A stretch of 64,000 nt of DNA from Thermoflexaceae bacterium (GCA_015075555.1 JABTUD010000001.1:434001-498000); one strand, 5' to 3'; shown: positions 44,134-53,283, numbered from the stretch's first letter. The notes: a model not told the origin generated them from the letters alone. Made by a program: numbers and translations.

Positions 44134-44601
44134 TTAGCTCCCCTGCGCTGCCACCGGGTGGTTCCGGGCCTGCTGCTTCCGGAGACCGATCTCGCCGAGC
44201 ACCTCGGAGCGGGTGGCGGCGAGGGCGTCGAGCTGCGCTTCCCAGGCAGCGCCATCCCAGATCTCAAGGCACTCGCGGGCGCCAACGACGACCACGTCCT
44301 TGGCCAGGCCGGCGTATTCGATAAGGCGCGGCGGGATGAGCAGGCGACCCTGGGCGTCTTTCTGAACGTCGAAGGTGTAGCCCGAGACTGCCCGGCGGAA
44401 CATGCGGCCGTCGGCGAGCTCGATGGGGACCTCATCGAGGAGCGCCTCGTAGCTTTCAAAGCCCTCAAGGGTCCAGACCTCGATGCAGCGTTCGACCCCG
44501 GGGATCATGACGGCGCCCGCGTTGAAGTCTTCGCGGTAGCGCGGGGGGATTGCCACCCGGCCCCGGTCCAACTGGTACTCGAAGTTCCCCCGGAACGACA
44601 T
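44134..44601 (-). CDS. mraZ: transcriptional regulator MraZ
   Basis: First gene of the dcw cluster, 155 residues from ATG 44601 (MSFRGNFEYQLDRGRVAIP). It has two SpoVT-AbrB-type half domains, with IPPRYREDF and IPPRLIEYAGL as the repeated cores that in MraZ form a DNA-binding ring. AGGAAGGGG ends 6 nt before the ATG. An in-frame GTG at 44700 would add 33 residues but lies only 3 nt after the promoter -10, so it is not transcribed. The family usually represses its own operon by binding G-run repeats upstream; such repeats are present at 44711-44780. Confidence 0.94.
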   Translation of the reverse strand: MSFRGNFEYQLDRGRVAIPPRYREDFNAGAVMIPGVERCIEVWTLEGFESYEALLDEVPIELADGRMFRRAVSGYTFDVQKDAQGRLLIPPRLIEYAGLAKDVVVVGARECLEIWDGAAWEAQLDALAATRSEVLGEIGLRKQQARNHPVAAQGS

Positions 44602-44703
44602 CCGAACCCCTTCCTGGCGGGTCGTGACCTGGTCACGGCCCCAATGGAACGGCAGGCGACCCCCGCGGCCGGAGGTCGCGAACCACTTCTTCCCATCCAC
44701 GGT

Positions 44704-44733
44704 ACTCTATTCCCCCCGATTTCCCCCTGTCAA
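44704..44733 (-). promoter_or_regulatory. dcw cluster promoter (Pmra)
   Basis: Minus-strand TTGACA (44733-44728), an 18-bp spacer and TAGAGT (44709-44704). The start near 44697 leaves a leader of about 96 nt before mraZ. The spacer carries two G-run repeats 10 bp apart. Confidence 0.8.
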
Positions 44734-44780
44734 TCGTTTGCGACTCCATTTTTCCCCAAATCGGGATTTCCCCTCTCCCA
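44711..44780 (-). promoter_or_regulatory. putative MraZ boxes (G-run direct repeats)
   Basis: On the minus strand, units of the form GGGGAA(A/T) recur. Two lie exactly 10 bp apart within the promoter spacer (GGGGGGA at 44717-44711 and GGGGGAA at 44727-44721). Others lie upstream near 44757-44754, 44773-44770 and 44779-44777. MraZ in other bacteria binds three or four TGGG-type repeats with a 10-bp period, so these are likely autoregulatory sites. The upstream units do not keep the 10-bp register. Confidence 0.5.
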
Positions 44781-44821
44781 CGAAGGCGACCGGCCGGGGG
44801 GCGCACGCTACGATGGGGACC

Positions 44822-45316
44822 ATGACCAGGGTCGCCATCCTTACGGCATCGGACAGTGGCGCGCGCGGCGATCGCGCTGACGCCAGCGGAGATGTGATCG
44901 CCACCCGCTGCATTGAAGCGGGGCACACGCTGGTGCGGCGGGCGATCCTCGGCGATGACCGTGCGAGCCTGGCGGCAGCCCTGGCGGGGTGGTGCGACGA
45001 GGGGATCGCCGATGTCATCATCACCACGGGGGGCACGGGGCTGACGGCACGGGACGTGACGCCCGAGGCGACCCGTGAAATCGGCGAGCGGGAGGTGCCT
45101 GGGATTCCGATCGCCCTGGCGCTGGGAGGCCTCAGGAAGACGCCGTTCGCAGCGCTATCGCGTGGGGCAGCTGTTACCCGCGGGGTGACGCTGGTGGTCA
45201 ACCTGCCGGGCAGCCCGGGAGCAGTGGCGGAAGGAATGGATGTCCTGCTGCCACTCCTGGACCACGTCGCGGAGCTCCTCCGGGGGCCGGTCAATCACGA
45301 TGGCCGGCAGATGTGA
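44822..45316 (+). CDS. mogA: molybdopterin adenylyltransferase family (MogA/MoaB)
   Basis: Adenylates molybdopterin before Mo insertion, 164 residues. It has the family signature [17 protein letters not shown] (about 76-92) and a late [15 protein letters not shown]. MoaB-type proteins share this pattern, so MogA versus MoaB is uncertain. TACGAT (44809-44814) is 7 nt before the ATG, predicting a leaderless message. It is divergent from mraZ, and its stop shares a base with the trmD start (TGATG). A mobA gene lies further on at 55405, so molybdenum cofactor genes are scattered in this window. Confidence 0.9.
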   Translation: MTRVAILTASDSGARGDRADASGDVIATRCIEAGHTLVRRAILGDDRASLAAALAGWCDEGIADVIITTGGTGLTARDVTPEATREIGEREVPGIPIALALGGLRKTPFAALSRGAAVTRGVTLVVNLPGSPGAVAEGMDVLLPLLDHVAELLRGPVNHDGRQM

Positions 45317-46032
45317 TGAGGGTTGACGTTCTGACGCTGTTCCCGGAGGCGTTCGCGGGGCCGCTTGATGTCTCCATCATCAAGCGAGCACGTGAAGATG
45401 GGTTGCTGGACCTGCAGGTGCACGACATCAGGGAACATGCGGCCGACCGGCACCGGAGCGTCGACGACTACCCATTTGGTGGCGGGCAGGGAATGGTGAT
45501 GCGGGTGGATGTGCTCGACCGGGCCCTCGAACACGTGCGGTCGCTGGACCGCGAGCAGGGGCTGGTGGTGCTGCTCACGCCTGCAGGGGAGCGGCTCTCG
45601 GATGCTGCCGTGCGAGAGCTGGCGGGGCAGAAGCGGCTGATCCTTGTCTGCGGGCGCTACGAGGGCGTGGACGAGCGATTCGCCGAGCACTGCGTGGACC
45701 GGGAGATCTCAATTGGAGACTACGTTCTGACCGGGGGCGAACTGCCGGCGATGGTGCTCATCGACGCGGTGGCGCGCCACCTCCCCGGCGTGCTGGGCGA
45801 CGAGGCTTCGCCCGAAGAGGAGTCATTCGCGCACGGACTGCTGGAGCACCCGCAGTACACGCGCCCGGCGGAGTACCGGGGCTGGGCAGTTCCGGAAGTG
45901 CTCCTGAGCGGGCATCACGCCAATGTAGAGAAGTGGAAGCAGGAGCAGCGCCTGAGACGGACAAAGGAACGGCGGCCAGACCTGCTGATGGATGGCGACC
46001 TTCGCAACCGGGAGGGCGAGGGAACTTCCTGA
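45316..46032 (+). CDS. trmD: tRNA (guanine(37)-N(1))-methyltransferase
   Basis: SPOUT-family knot methyltransferase making m1G37, which prevents frameshifting, 238 residues. It begins [13 protein letters not shown] and shows [24 protein letters not shown] and [22 protein letters not shown], which form the SAM-binding knot. [22 protein letters not shown](H)H completes the substrate region. The usual neighbours rimM, rpsP and rplS are not here; coupling with mogA is unusual. Confidence 0.96.
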   Translation: MRVDVLTLFPEAFAGPLDVSIIKRAREDGLLDLQVHDIREHAADRHRSVDDYPFGGGQGMVMRVDVLDRALEHVRSLDREQGLVVLLTPAGERLSDAAVRELAGQKRLILVCGRYEGVDERFAEHCVDREISIGDYVLTGGELPAMVLIDAVARHLPGVLGDEASPEEESFAHGLLEHPQYTRPAEYRGWAVPEVLLSGHHANVEKWKQEQRLRRTKERRPDLLMDGDLRNREGEGTS

Positions 46033-46035
46033 CGG

Positions 46036-46548
46036 TCAGTGGCGAGGGCCACCATCGTCCGAGGCGACGAGGCGGCGGAAGGCCTGGTTGGAGAGGGCGC
46101 CCGGCCGGGCGGAGAGGATTCGTTCCACGGATTCCGGCCCACGAAGTCCAAGGCCCCGGAGAACGAGCCCCGCCACCAGGCCGCTGCGGTTCATGCCGTG
46201 CTGGCAGACAACGTAGAGGTGCGCGGGAGCGGCATCCTGACGTTGGAGGTTTTCCACCACCTCGTCAACAAGCGAACGGATCGCCGCAAGGGTGGGCGGA
46301 ATCGCATCGAGGTCGGGAAAGACGCGCGCGAACCAGCGTGCCGCGCCCTGGCGGTAGGCGGGGGGCATGTCACCCGCGCAATCAATCACCCAGGCGGAAG
46401 CAACAGTGTGGAGATCGATCAGTTCGCCGTGGACGGAGTGGGCGCCGCCCATCCAGATGGCGGCCGGCGTGAGCTCTCCCGGGGGCGCCAGGAGCGAGGC
46501 GCGGGGGAGGGCATGGGCGGGTCCGGGTGCCGGGAGCGGTTCTAGCAC
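46036..46548 (-). CDS. dual-specificity/tyrosine phosphatase-like protein
   Basis: About 170 residues. The P-loop VCQHGMNRSG (C-x5-R) near residue 120 is the active-site signature of protein tyrosine/dual-specificity phosphatases, with a preceding region VIDCAGDMPPAYRQG that could hold the general-acid Asp. The start is uncertain: GTG 46548 is chosen because conserved-looking sequence begins there, but ATG near 46470 (MGGAHSVHG) is an alternative. The open frame further upstream runs antisense to the tetR gene and is discounted. Substrate unknown. Confidence 0.7.
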   Translation of the reverse strand: MLEPLPAPGPAHALPRASLLAPPGELTPAAIWMGGAHSVHGELIDLHTVASAWVIDCAGDMPPAYRQGAARWFARVFPDLDAIPPTLAAIRSLVDEVVENLQRQDAAPAHLYVVCQHGMNRSGLVAGLVLRGLGLRGPESVERILSARPGALSNQAFRRLVASDDGGPRH

Positions 46549-46596
46549 ATGCCCAAGGATGAAGCACGGCGCCTGGATGGGAAAGCGCCATGATTG

Positions 46597-46624
46597 GCAA
46601 GCAAGCGCTTGCTTGCGTAATAAT
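46597..46624 (+). promoter_or_regulatory. tetR operator palindrome and promoter
   Basis: A perfect 20-bp palindrome, GCAAGCAAGCGCTTGCTTGC, spans 46597-46616. The -10-like TAATAA(T) at 46618-46624 follows directly, 7 nt before the GTG of the TetR gene. The placement suits an autorepressor that blocks polymerase at its own promoter. Confidence 0.85.
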
Positions 46625-46630
46625 GAACAG

Positions 46631-47236
46631 GTGGAAGCGACAAGAGAACGGCTCCTGGAAGCGGCAAACCGCCTCTTCCTGGAGGCAGGATCCCGGGGCG
46701 CAACCACGCGGCGCATCGCCCGGGAAGCAGGAGTAAACGAGGTCACGCTCTTCCGGCATTTCGCCGGCAAGGAAGAGCTGTTGTCGGCGGCTGTCGAGCA
46801 CGGAGCCGAACAGGGGATACGGCGCCTTGCTGCGGGAACGCTGCCCGCGGAGCCGGGCGACGTCCGCGGTGAGCTGCGAACCTTTCTGCTGGCCACGCTC
46901 CAGGGGTTCACCGAAGGGCGCAGGGCAATCCGGGTATCGATGGCCGAATGGGAACGGCACCCGTCGCTACAGGAGCCGCTCCTGCGCACGGCAAACTACG
47001 TGTATCGCCAGCTGCGAGCCTACGTAAAGAAGGCGCAGGTCTGCGGCCTCATTCGCGCTGACCTTGGCGTCACGGTCATGACCGAAGCAATCATCGCCAC
47101 GATAATTGCCGATGGGCTGCTCCGCGACCTGATGCCGGAGCGATTCCCACTGCGGCCAGCAGCCAGCATCGACGCGTACCTCGACATCCTGCTGCAAGGC
47201 CTGCTTCCAGAGGACAAGAAGGGAGTGGCGGAATGA
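46631..47236 (+). CDS. TetR-family transcriptional regulator
   Basis: A 201-residue repressor starting at GTG 46631. The N-terminal helix-turn-helix is TRERLLEAANRLFLEAGSRGATTRRIAREAGVNEVTLFRHFAGKEELL in outline, with recognition helix around VNEVTLFRHF. The C-terminal ligand domain is unassigned. A perfect palindrome sits 14 bp upstream of the start and is almost certainly its operator. The stop overlaps the ABC permease start (ATGA), so it controls a three-gene operon: regulator, permease, ATPase. The ligand is unknown; the arrangement resembles HrtR-HrtBA-type haem efflux but other substrates are equally possible. Confidence 0.9.
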   Translation: MEATRERLLEAANRLFLEAGSRGATTRRIAREAGVNEVTLFRHFAGKEELLSAAVEHGAEQGIRRLAAGTLPAEPGDVRGELRTFLLATLQGFTEGRRAIRVSMAEWERHPSLQEPLLRTANYVYRQLRAYVKKAQVCGLIRADLGVTVMTEAIIATIIADGLLRDLMPERFPLRPAASIDAYLDILLQGLLPEDKKGVAE

Positions 47237-48336
47237 TCGGCCTGGTGGAGATGCGCCGGCGAAAACTGCAGTTTGCGCTAATTGCCCTGATTGTCACGCT
47301 CATCTCGTACCTGGTGCTGATGATCAACGGCCTGGGCGTCGGGCTGAACCTGCTTGCGGGGAGCGCCCTGCGCAACTTCGATGCGGATGCCATCGCCTAT
47401 TCCGAGCGAGCCGGGCTGAGCGTCATACGTTCGGAGATGAGCCAGCAATCGGCGGAGACAGCGGCGACAGCGCCGGGGGTGACGGCTTCGGCGCTGCTGG
47501 GGTATGTAGCAGCGAACTACCAGGACAGCCGCGGCAAGGTCCGCTCAGTCGCATTCCTTGGTTATGACCCGGGGACGATTGGTGAGCCGCGGGTCACATC
47601 GGGCAGGAAACTCGGTCCGGGCGACCGATATGGTCTGCTCGCAGACAAGAGCTTCCTGAAGGCGGCGGGCCTGGACGTCGGCGACACCGTTGACATCGGG
47701 CTGCGGCTGGGGGTGCTGACGTTCACGATCGAGGGCGAAATCGACGAAGGGGCGTTCTTCTTCCAACCAGCGGTCTACATCCTGCGAGACACATGGCGGG
47801 AGCTAAAGTACGGTGACATCCCGGCTGCCGAGCAGCCGGCAGCGAGCATAGTCCTCCTGAAGGGCAAACACCTCACGGGCAAGTTCGAAGCGTTTGAGGC
47901 GGTGAACAAGGATACCGCGTTCGACAACATCGAAGGGGTGTCGGGTCAGCAATCGACGGTGGTTTCGCTGCGCGTGTTCGGATATGTGATCGGTGCGGTG
48001 GTGATAGGCGTGTTCTTTTACGTGCTCACACTCCAGAAGGTCGCCCAGATCGGCGTGCTCAAGGCGCTGGGGGCGGGTTCGTTCTACCTGTTCCGCCAGG
48101 TGCTGGCACAGGTGGTGGCAGTGATGGCGGCCGGGATCGCGGTCTCGCTGCCGCTTGCGCTGGCGACCGAGCGCCTGCTGCAGCGCCTCCCGGAGACAGT
48201 ACCGATCGCCTTCACGGGCGGGACCTTCATCACGACTTCGGCCCTCTTGTTTGTGACCGGGATCGCCGGCGCCATGTTTTCGGGCAGGCAGGTGGCGAAG
48301 GTCGACCCGATCATCGCCCTTGGGCAGCAGCAGTAG
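47233..48336 (+). CDS. ABC transporter permease, FtsX/MacB-like (HrtB/DevC type)
   Basis: A 367-residue permease. One N-terminal membrane segment (about 11-35, IALIVTLISYLVLMINGLG) precedes a large extracytoplasmic domain (about 40-245). Three membrane helices follow in the FtsX domain (about 250-355), including the GVLKALGAGSFYLFRQV coupling region. This one-plus-three layout is typical of MacB, DevC and HrtB permeases, which export substrate without a classical channel. It overlaps tetR by 4 bp and is 10 bp before the ATPase. Confidence 0.87.
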   Translation: MIGLVEMRRRKLQFALIALIVTLISYLVLMINGLGVGLNLLAGSALRNFDADAIAYSERAGLSVIRSEMSQQSAETAATAPGVTASALLGYVAANYQDSRGKVRSVAFLGYDPGTIGEPRVTSGRKLGPGDRYGLLADKSFLKAAGLDVGDTVDIGLRLGVLTFTIEGEIDEGAFFFQPAVYILRDTWRELKYGDIPAAEQPAASIVLLKGKHLTGKFEAFEAVNKDTAFDNIEGVSGQQSTVVSLRVFGYVIGAVVIGVFFYVLTLQKVAQIGVLKALGAGSFYLFRQVLAQVVAVMAAGIAVSLPLALATERLLQRLPETVPIAFTGGTFITTSALLFVTGIAGAMFSGRQVAKVDPIIALGQQQ

Positions 48337-48345
48337 GAGGCGCCA

Positions 48346-49035
48346 GTGCCCGCGACGCTTGAAGTCTCCGGCCTGAACAAGATCTATGGCAGCGGCGAGC
48401 AGGCCGTGCACGCTGTGCGCAACGCGGAGTTTTCGACCGCTCCGGGTGAGTTCGTCGCGATTGTGGGGCCGAGTGGCTCGGGGAAGACTACGCTGCTGGC
48501 GATGATCGGCGGTCTGCTGACGCCCACCAGCGGGAGCATCAGGGTGAATGGGCGCGACATCGCGCAGCTCAGCGGCCGGCAACAGGCCGCGTATCGCCGG
48601 CGGTCGGTAGGGTATGTCTTCCAGGCGAACAACCTGCTGCCATTCCTGACGGCCCGCGAGAACCTCCTTGTGGTGAATGCGATTGGCGGCGGAGCCCGCC
48701 GGGAAGCAGCCCGGCGGGCCAGTCAGCTGCTTGACGAGCTGGGGCTCAGCGAACGAGCGGCGGCGCTGGCCACCCGCCTCAGCGGCGGCGAAAGGCAGCG
48801 GGTCGCGATTGCGAGGGCGCTCATGAACGACCCTGCGCTCGTGCTCGTAGATGAACCGACGGCGAGCCTCGATTCGCAGCGCGGCCGGCTGGTGGTCCAG
48901 TCGCTGATTGCCGAGGTGAAGGACCGTGACAAGCTGGGGATCATGGTCACGCACGACATGGAGATGGCGCTCCTGGCCGACCGGATCCTGGAGATGCACG
49001 ATGGGGCGCTAAGGCAGCGGCCCCGGACGGTGTAA
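48346..49035 (+). CDS. ABC transporter ATP-binding protein (MacB/LolD/HrtA type)
   Basis: A 229-residue ATPase starting at GTG 48346 with TAGGAGG 6 nt upstream. Walker A is GPSGSGKTT (about 41-49), the Q-loop lies in [18 protein letters not shown], the signature is [15 protein letters not shown], Walker B is [12 protein letters not shown], and the H-loop is VTHD. The tight LTA(R/E)ENL and LDS elements place it in the LolD/MacB/HrtA group. It energises the permease encoded just upstream. Confidence 0.94.
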   Translation: MPATLEVSGLNKIYGSGEQAVHAVRNAEFSTAPGEFVAIVGPSGSGKTTLLAMIGGLLTPTSGSIRVNGRDIAQLSGRQQAAYRRRSVGYVFQANNLLPFLTARENLLVVNAIGGGARREAARRASQLLDELGLSERAAALATRLSGGERQRVAIARALMNDPALVLVDEPTASLDSQRGRLVVQSLIAEVKDRDKLGIMVTHDMEMALLADRILEMHDGALRQRPRTV

Positions 49036-49072
49036 CACGGAGAGAGCGGCGCCGGTTGCCCGCGCGCCCAAC

Positions 49073-50065
49073 GTGCGGGATCCTCAAGCAGTGACGACAG
49101 CTCTTATCACCGGGATCACCGGGCAGGACGGACGCTACCTGGCGGAGCATTTGCTGGGGCTCGGCTACCGGGTGGTGGGGATGGTGCGGGGCCAGGACAA
49201 TCCGCGCCGCGCTCTGGTGGAAGCTGAACTGCCACAGGTCGAGCTGGCGCAGGGCGATCTGCTGGATAACGCATCGCTTATCTCGCTGGTTCGCAGGGTC
49301 GAACCGGACGAGGTGTACAACCTGGCGGCCGTTTCATTCGTGCCGATCTCCTGGAACCAGCCCGACCTGACGGGCGAAGTCACCGGGCTGGGGGTGCTGC
49401 GCATACTCGAGGCTATCCGGCAGGCCGGGGGCGAGGACGGGCGCATCCGCTTCTACCAGGCTTCGAGCTCAGAGATGTTCGGGCGGGTGGCAGAGTCACC
49501 CCAGAACGAGAGCACGCGTTTCCATCCCCGGAGCCCATACGGTGTGGCGAAATGCTACGGACACTACATCACGGTCAATTACAGGGAGTCGTACGGGCTC
49601 TATGCGTGCAGCGGCATCCTCTTCAACCACGAATCGCCGCGGCGTGGGCCGGAATTCGTGACGCGAAAGATCACGCGGGCGGTGGCGCGCATCAAGCTGG
49701 GAAGGCAGAAGGAGCTCGTCCTGGGCAACCTGGACTCGAAGCGCGACTGGGGCTTCGCGGGCGACTACGTGCGGGCGATGCACCAGATGCTCCAGCAACC
49801 GTCCCCGGACGACTACGTGATCGGCACCGGCGAAGCGCATTCAGTGCGCAAATTCGTGGAGGTCGCTTTCGGAGTGGCAGAATTGCCGTGGGAACAGTTC
49901 GTTCGGACGGACCCCTCCCTCATTCGGCCGGCAGAGGTCGACCACCTGCGGGCCGACGCCACGAAGGCACAGCGCATCCTGGGCTGGCTGCCGACGGTAA
50001 CTTTCGAGGAGCTGGTCCGGTTGATGGTGGAGGCCGATCTTGAGGCCGAACGGGTGCATGGATAG
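49073..50065 (+). CDS. gmd: GDP-mannose 4,6-dehydratase
   Basis: Converts GDP-D-mannose to GDP-4-dehydro-6-deoxy-D-mannose, precursor of GDP-fucose or GDP-rhamnose. The 330-residue SDR has [32 protein letters not shown], the catalytic Tyr/Lys in YGVAK, and [19 protein letters not shown], a Gmd hallmark. The start is GTG 49073 or GTG 49091. No fcl/GDP-fucose synthase follows, so the final sugar is not given by this cluster. Confidence 0.93.
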   Translation: MRDPQAVTTALITGITGQDGRYLAEHLLGLGYRVVGMVRGQDNPRRALVEAELPQVELAQGDLLDNASLISLVRRVEPDEVYNLAAVSFVPISWNQPDLTGEVTGLGVLRILEAIRQAGGEDGRIRFYQASSSEMFGRVAESPQNESTRFHPRSPYGVAKCYGHYITVNYRESYGLYACSGILFNHESPRRGPEFVTRKITRAVARIKLGRQKELVLGNLDSKRDWGFAGDYVRAMHQMLQQPSPDDYVIGTGEAHSVRKFVEVAFGVAELPWEQFVRTDPSLIRPAEVDHLRADATKAQRILGWLPTVTFEELVRLMVEADLEAERVHG

Positions 50066-50141
50066 CGGCCTGCCCGTATCGGGTGTATGGTCCAACGGCG
50101 TGGCCAATGGCCCCCACCTGCTGGCGAGCGAGGGTCGCTGA

Positions 50142-51230
50142 ATGGGCATTGAAGTTGCCGTTGCGGCAATAGCATTCGCAATCGCTGCCCCCCTGACGTT
50201 TCTGCTTCGACACCCCACCAAGGCAAGCCGGCGCCCTGAGGCCCACGTTCCGCGCGTGGGCGGATTCAGCATCGTGGCGGCGTTCGTTTTTGCACCCGTG
50301 CTGCTGGCGTGCTTCTCAGCTGAGAGCAGGGAACTCATGCGTGAAGACTGGCGGGAGTTCCTCACCCTGGGGGTGTGCGGTGGACTTGTCTTCATGGTGG
50401 GCGCGCGCGATGACTTTCGCGACCTGAACTGGAAGACCAAGTTCGGCCTGCAACTGGTGGCGGCGATAGCGCTCTACGTGGGCGGCTATCGAATCGGTGA
50501 AATGACCCTCCCGGCCGGGGGCAAGGTGGCTCTTGGCCCGCTCGATCCCGTGGTCACGATCTTCTGGCTGGTCCTGGTCACGAACGCAATGAACCTGATA
50601 GATGGCCGGGACGGCGTCGCTGCGGGCATTTCGGCCCTCATCTCGGGGACGATGGCGTATGTCGCATGGGACCTCGGGCACGAGCTGATTGCGCTCCTGT
50701 TCGCCGCCCTTGCGGGGGCATCACTGGGGTTCGTTCCATTCAATCTGCCGCGGGCACGGCGCTGGCTGGGCGATTCCGGGGCCTACTTTCTCGGCTTTTG
50801 CATTGCCGGCCTGAGCGTGGCGGGATTCGTTGATTCGTCCGGACGCGTGCCGCTCTACATCCCGCTGGTGGCGCTCGGGCTACCGGTGCTCGACGTGGGA
50901 ATCGCCTTCCTGAGGCGCTTCCTGGATGCTCGTCACCCGATGCTGTTTGACGAAGACCACTTTCACGACCGGATCGAGCGCATGTTCGGACTTCAGCCGC
51001 TGCACGTGACAATCGCGACCTACGCCATCACCGCCGTGTTCTGTGGCGCAGCCCTGTTGCTTCATTTCTGGTACAAGGACGCTGGTTCGGCCGTGGTGGG
51101 TGCGGCGGTGGTGGTGTTTGCCGTTGGGCTCGTGGCAGTCCTCGGCTACCTTCGCTCGATGTGGAACTCGGTGAGGGTGCTCGAGCTTCGCGGGCGAAAA
51201 CCGGCGAGCGCTGAGACTGGAACGCAGTAG
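50142..51230 (+). CDS. WecA/TagO/MraY-family undecaprenyl-phosphate glycosyl-phosphotransferase
   Basis: A 362-residue polytopic enzyme (about ten helices) that would start a lipid-linked glycan by joining a sugar-1-phosphate to undecaprenyl phosphate. Key motifs are GARDDFRDL (Asp pair), TNAMNLIDGRDGVA (usual NLIDGLDG), LGDSGAYFLGF, and a cytoplasmic loop ARHPMLFDEDHFHDRI. The last differs from the usual His-x-His-His of WecA. The spacing matches GlcNAc-1-P transferases, but the sugar is not certain. It is followed by convergent glycosyltransferases. Confidence 0.88.
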   Translation: MGIEVAVAAIAFAIAAPLTFLLRHPTKASRRPEAHVPRVGGFSIVAAFVFAPVLLACFSAESRELMREDWREFLTLGVCGGLVFMVGARDDFRDLNWKTKFGLQLVAAIALYVGGYRIGEMTLPAGGKVALGPLDPVVTIFWLVLVTNAMNLIDGRDGVAAGISALISGTMAYVAWDLGHELIALLFAALAGASLGFVPFNLPRARRWLGDSGAYFLGFCIAGLSVAGFVDSSGRVPLYIPLVALGLPVLDVGIAFLRRFLDARHPMLFDEDHFHDRIERMFGLQPLHVTIATYAITAVFCGAALLLHFWYKDAGSAVVGAAVVVFAVGLVAVLGYLRSMWNSVRVLELRGRKPASAETGTQ

Positions 51231-51249
51231 CCCGGCCCAGAGCGGGAGC

Positions 51250-52134
51250 CTACAGGGCAGCGGCCACTCGCCGTTTGAGCCGGCGCAGGGTGTAGGAGAG
51301 CAGGTGGACCCCGAGCCTGGCTGAAATCCCCGCCGCCGTGGCGGCATCGACCAGGAAGTTGCCGCGCATGTGGCGCCGGTAGTAGAGCCACATGCCCCGG
51401 TGGTGGGCGATCATGGCGCGGTAGGCGGCGTGCCTCGTGCTGCCCCCCACGCGATGCCTGACCCGGGCGGCAGGGAAATAGCGCACGGCAAGACCGGCAT
51501 CGCGGACGCGGCGGCAGTAGTCGACATCCTCGATCGAAAAGAAGAAGGCGGGGTCGAGCATTCCAACGCGGTCCAGGGCGCGACGGTGAATGACCATGCA
51601 GGCGCCGGAGACCCAGTCAACATCACGGACATCCTGGTGGTCCCACTCGGTCATCAGGTAGTGCTGCGACCACCGGTTTCGGGGAAGGAACCGGGTGGCA
51701 AGCGAGTGCCGGTTGAAGAGCGCAGTCAGGTGGCCGGGGAATGCCCGGGCAGAGGGCTGAAGTGTCCCATCGGCGTTCTCAATGCGGGCCCCGAGTACTC
51801 CCGCCTCTTTGTGGGAGCGAAGGTAGTCAGCGGCAGCGATCAGGCCATCATCAAGGACGGTCGCGTCAGGATTGAGCAGGCAGATGACGTCGTGGTTTGG
51901 GAGGGCGCCGATGCCCGCGTTCACCCCGGCCGCGAAGCCCAGGTTCTGCTCCATCTCGATGATGGAGACGGCCGGGAACTGCATGCGGATTGCCGCTGCG
52001 GTGCCATCTCCCGAGGCGTTATCGACGACGACGGTGCCCGGCAGAGAGCCGGGCAAGTGCTCGGCCAGCGAAGCAAGACAGGCGAGGGCGAGATCGCGGC
52101 AGCGAAAGGTGACGATGACGATACCGGGGTTCAC
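51250..52134 (-). CDS. family 2 glycosyltransferase
   Basis: A 294-residue GT-A enzyme starting at GTG 52134. It has VIVTFRCRDLALACLASL at the N-terminus, VDNASGDGTAAAI, CLLNPDATVLDDG (DxD-like metal site) and a later FSIEDVDYCRRVRDAGL containing the ED motif. This pattern is typical of rhamnosyl- or related transferases acting on surface polysaccharides. Its start overlaps the stop of the upstream GT4 gene (GTGA), so the two are co-expressed. Confidence 0.9.
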   Translation of the reverse strand: MNPGIVIVTFRCRDLALACLASLAEHLPGSLPGTVVVDNASGDGTAAAIRMQFPAVSIIEMEQNLGFAAGVNAGIGALPNHDVICLLNPDATVLDDGLIAAADYLRSHKEAGVLGARIENADGTLQPSARAFPGHLTALFNRHSLATRFLPRNRWSQHYLMTEWDHQDVRDVDWVSGACMVIHRRALDRVGMLDPAFFFSIEDVDYCRRVRDAGLAVRYFPAARVRHRVGGSTRHAAYRAMIAHHRGMWLYYRRHMRGNFLVDAATAAGISARLGVHLLSYTLRRLKRRVAAAL

Positions 52135-53255
52135 GCTCGGAGTACCTCGTGGTAGAGCGCAGCTGTCTCGGCGGCCGCGCGCTCCCAGGAGAACTGTGTG
52201 GCCTGTTCCAGCCCGGCGGCACTCAATTCGGCACGCCGCGCCGAGCCGGCAAGAAGTTGCGCCATCTCGCGGGCGATCGCCTCCGGGTCGCGCAGCGGGA
52301 CGAAGACCGCTGCATTCCCGAGCCACTCGTTCATGGCAGGGGCACGGGCGGAGATGACCGGGGTTCCACAGGCCATGGCTTCGAGAGGAGGGAGGCCGAA
52401 GCCCTCATAGAGCGAGGGGAAGATGAGTGCTGCCGCGCCAGTATAGAGGGACGCCAGGCCGGCATCGCCGACGTAGCCTGCGAAGGTCACGAGATGGGCG
52501 ACCCCGAGACGCGAGGCCTCGCGCTGGAGAGCCTTCGAGAGCGGGCCTGCGTTGCCTGCGAGCACCAGCCGGGGTGCCGGCCCGCTGGCCTTCAGCTTCC
52601 CAAGGGCGCGGATTGCGTCAACCGCACGCTTGCCGGGCTCGGCCGTTCCCACGCAGAGGAAGTAGGGCTGTTCCACTCCGAGCTGCCGGAGGGCGGAGAC
52701 CACCTCGCTCTCCGGGGCCGGTCCCCATCCGGCCCGCGGCGCTTCAGCGATGACGCGAACCTTTTCGGCGGGGTAGTTCAGATAGCGGGCGATGTCAGCG
52801 GCGACGGCCTTCGATGGTGCGATCAGCCGCGTAGCGCGGCGTGAGGTCTCGGCCAGGGCACGGTAGTAGAGGCGGCGATGGAGGGGATAGCGGCGGGGAA
52901 TCCTGTAGAAGGTGAGGTCGTGGACCGTGGCGATGCAGGGGATTCCCGCACCCAGCGGGACCGCAAAGTGCGCGCCGTGGTAGACCTCGACCCCGGCCTT
53001 CGCCATCAGGCGGGCGAGGCGGGATTGTTCCCAGGTTGAACGGCGAAGAGCACCCCCTGCCGGGGAGGGGATGTCGGCGTCGTAGTGCGGCGAGGCGGTC
53101 AGCAACTCAATATCGTCACGGGCGCGAAGGGCACTGGTCAGTTCGAGCGTATAGATGCCAGCGCCGGCCGGCCTCTCGGGCACTGCGCTTGCGTTGAGCA
53201 GGACTCTCGGACGATGCCCGGTCACGGTGCGCAATGGTATGCCCGGGGTATGCAA
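52131..53255 (-). CDS. family 4 glycosyltransferase
   Basis: A 374-residue GT-B enzyme. GAGIYTLELTSAL and HGAHFAVPL lie in the acceptor half. The donor half has VGTAEPGKRAVDAIRAL and LIFPSLYEGFGLPPLEAMACGTPVI, the E-x7-E motif of GT4. The listed start is TTG 53255; GTG 53225 (VTGHRPRVLLNAS) is a sound alternative and would clear the divergent rfbA promoter region. Donor sugar unknown. Confidence 0.88.
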   Translation of the reverse strand: MHTPGIPLRTVTGHRPRVLLNASAVPERPAGAGIYTLELTSALRARDDIELLTASPHYDADIPSPAGGALRRSTWEQSRLARLMAKAGVEVYHGAHFAVPLGAGIPCIATVHDLTFYRIPRRYPLHRRLYYRALAETSRRATRLIAPSKAVAADIARYLNYPAEKVRVIAEAPRAGWGPAPESEVVSALRQLGVEQPYFLCVGTAEPGKRAVDAIRALGKLKASGPAPRLVLAGNAGPLSKALQREASRLGVAHLVTFAGYVGDAGLASLYTGAAALIFPSLYEGFGLPPLEAMACGTPVISARAPAMNEWLGNAAVFVPLRDPEAIAREMAQLLAGSARRAELSAAGLEQATQFSWERAAAETAALYHEVLRA

Positions 53256-53268
53256 GGAGACAGCGGGA

Positions 53269-53274
53269 TATAAT
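53269..53274 (+). promoter_or_regulatory. -10 box of rfbA
   Basis: A perfect TATAAT at 53269-53274, 9 nt before ATG 53284; transcription would start 1-3 nt upstream of the codon. A direct repeat GGTATGC (53236-53242 and 53247-53253, 11 bp apart) lies at the -35 region and might bind an activator. Confidence 0.6.
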
Positions 53275-53283
53275 CACCTACCG

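Noticed and set aside
44624-44821. Longer mogA starting at 44624
   Set aside because: The extension runs through the dcw promoter and into mraZ antisense; TACGAT 7 nt before ATG 44822 and homology fix the start.
46549-46989. N-terminal half of a 317-codon minus-strand frame upstream of the phosphatase
   Set aside because: It is antisense to the tetR gene and compositionally biased; only the part from about 46548 shows phosphatase features.
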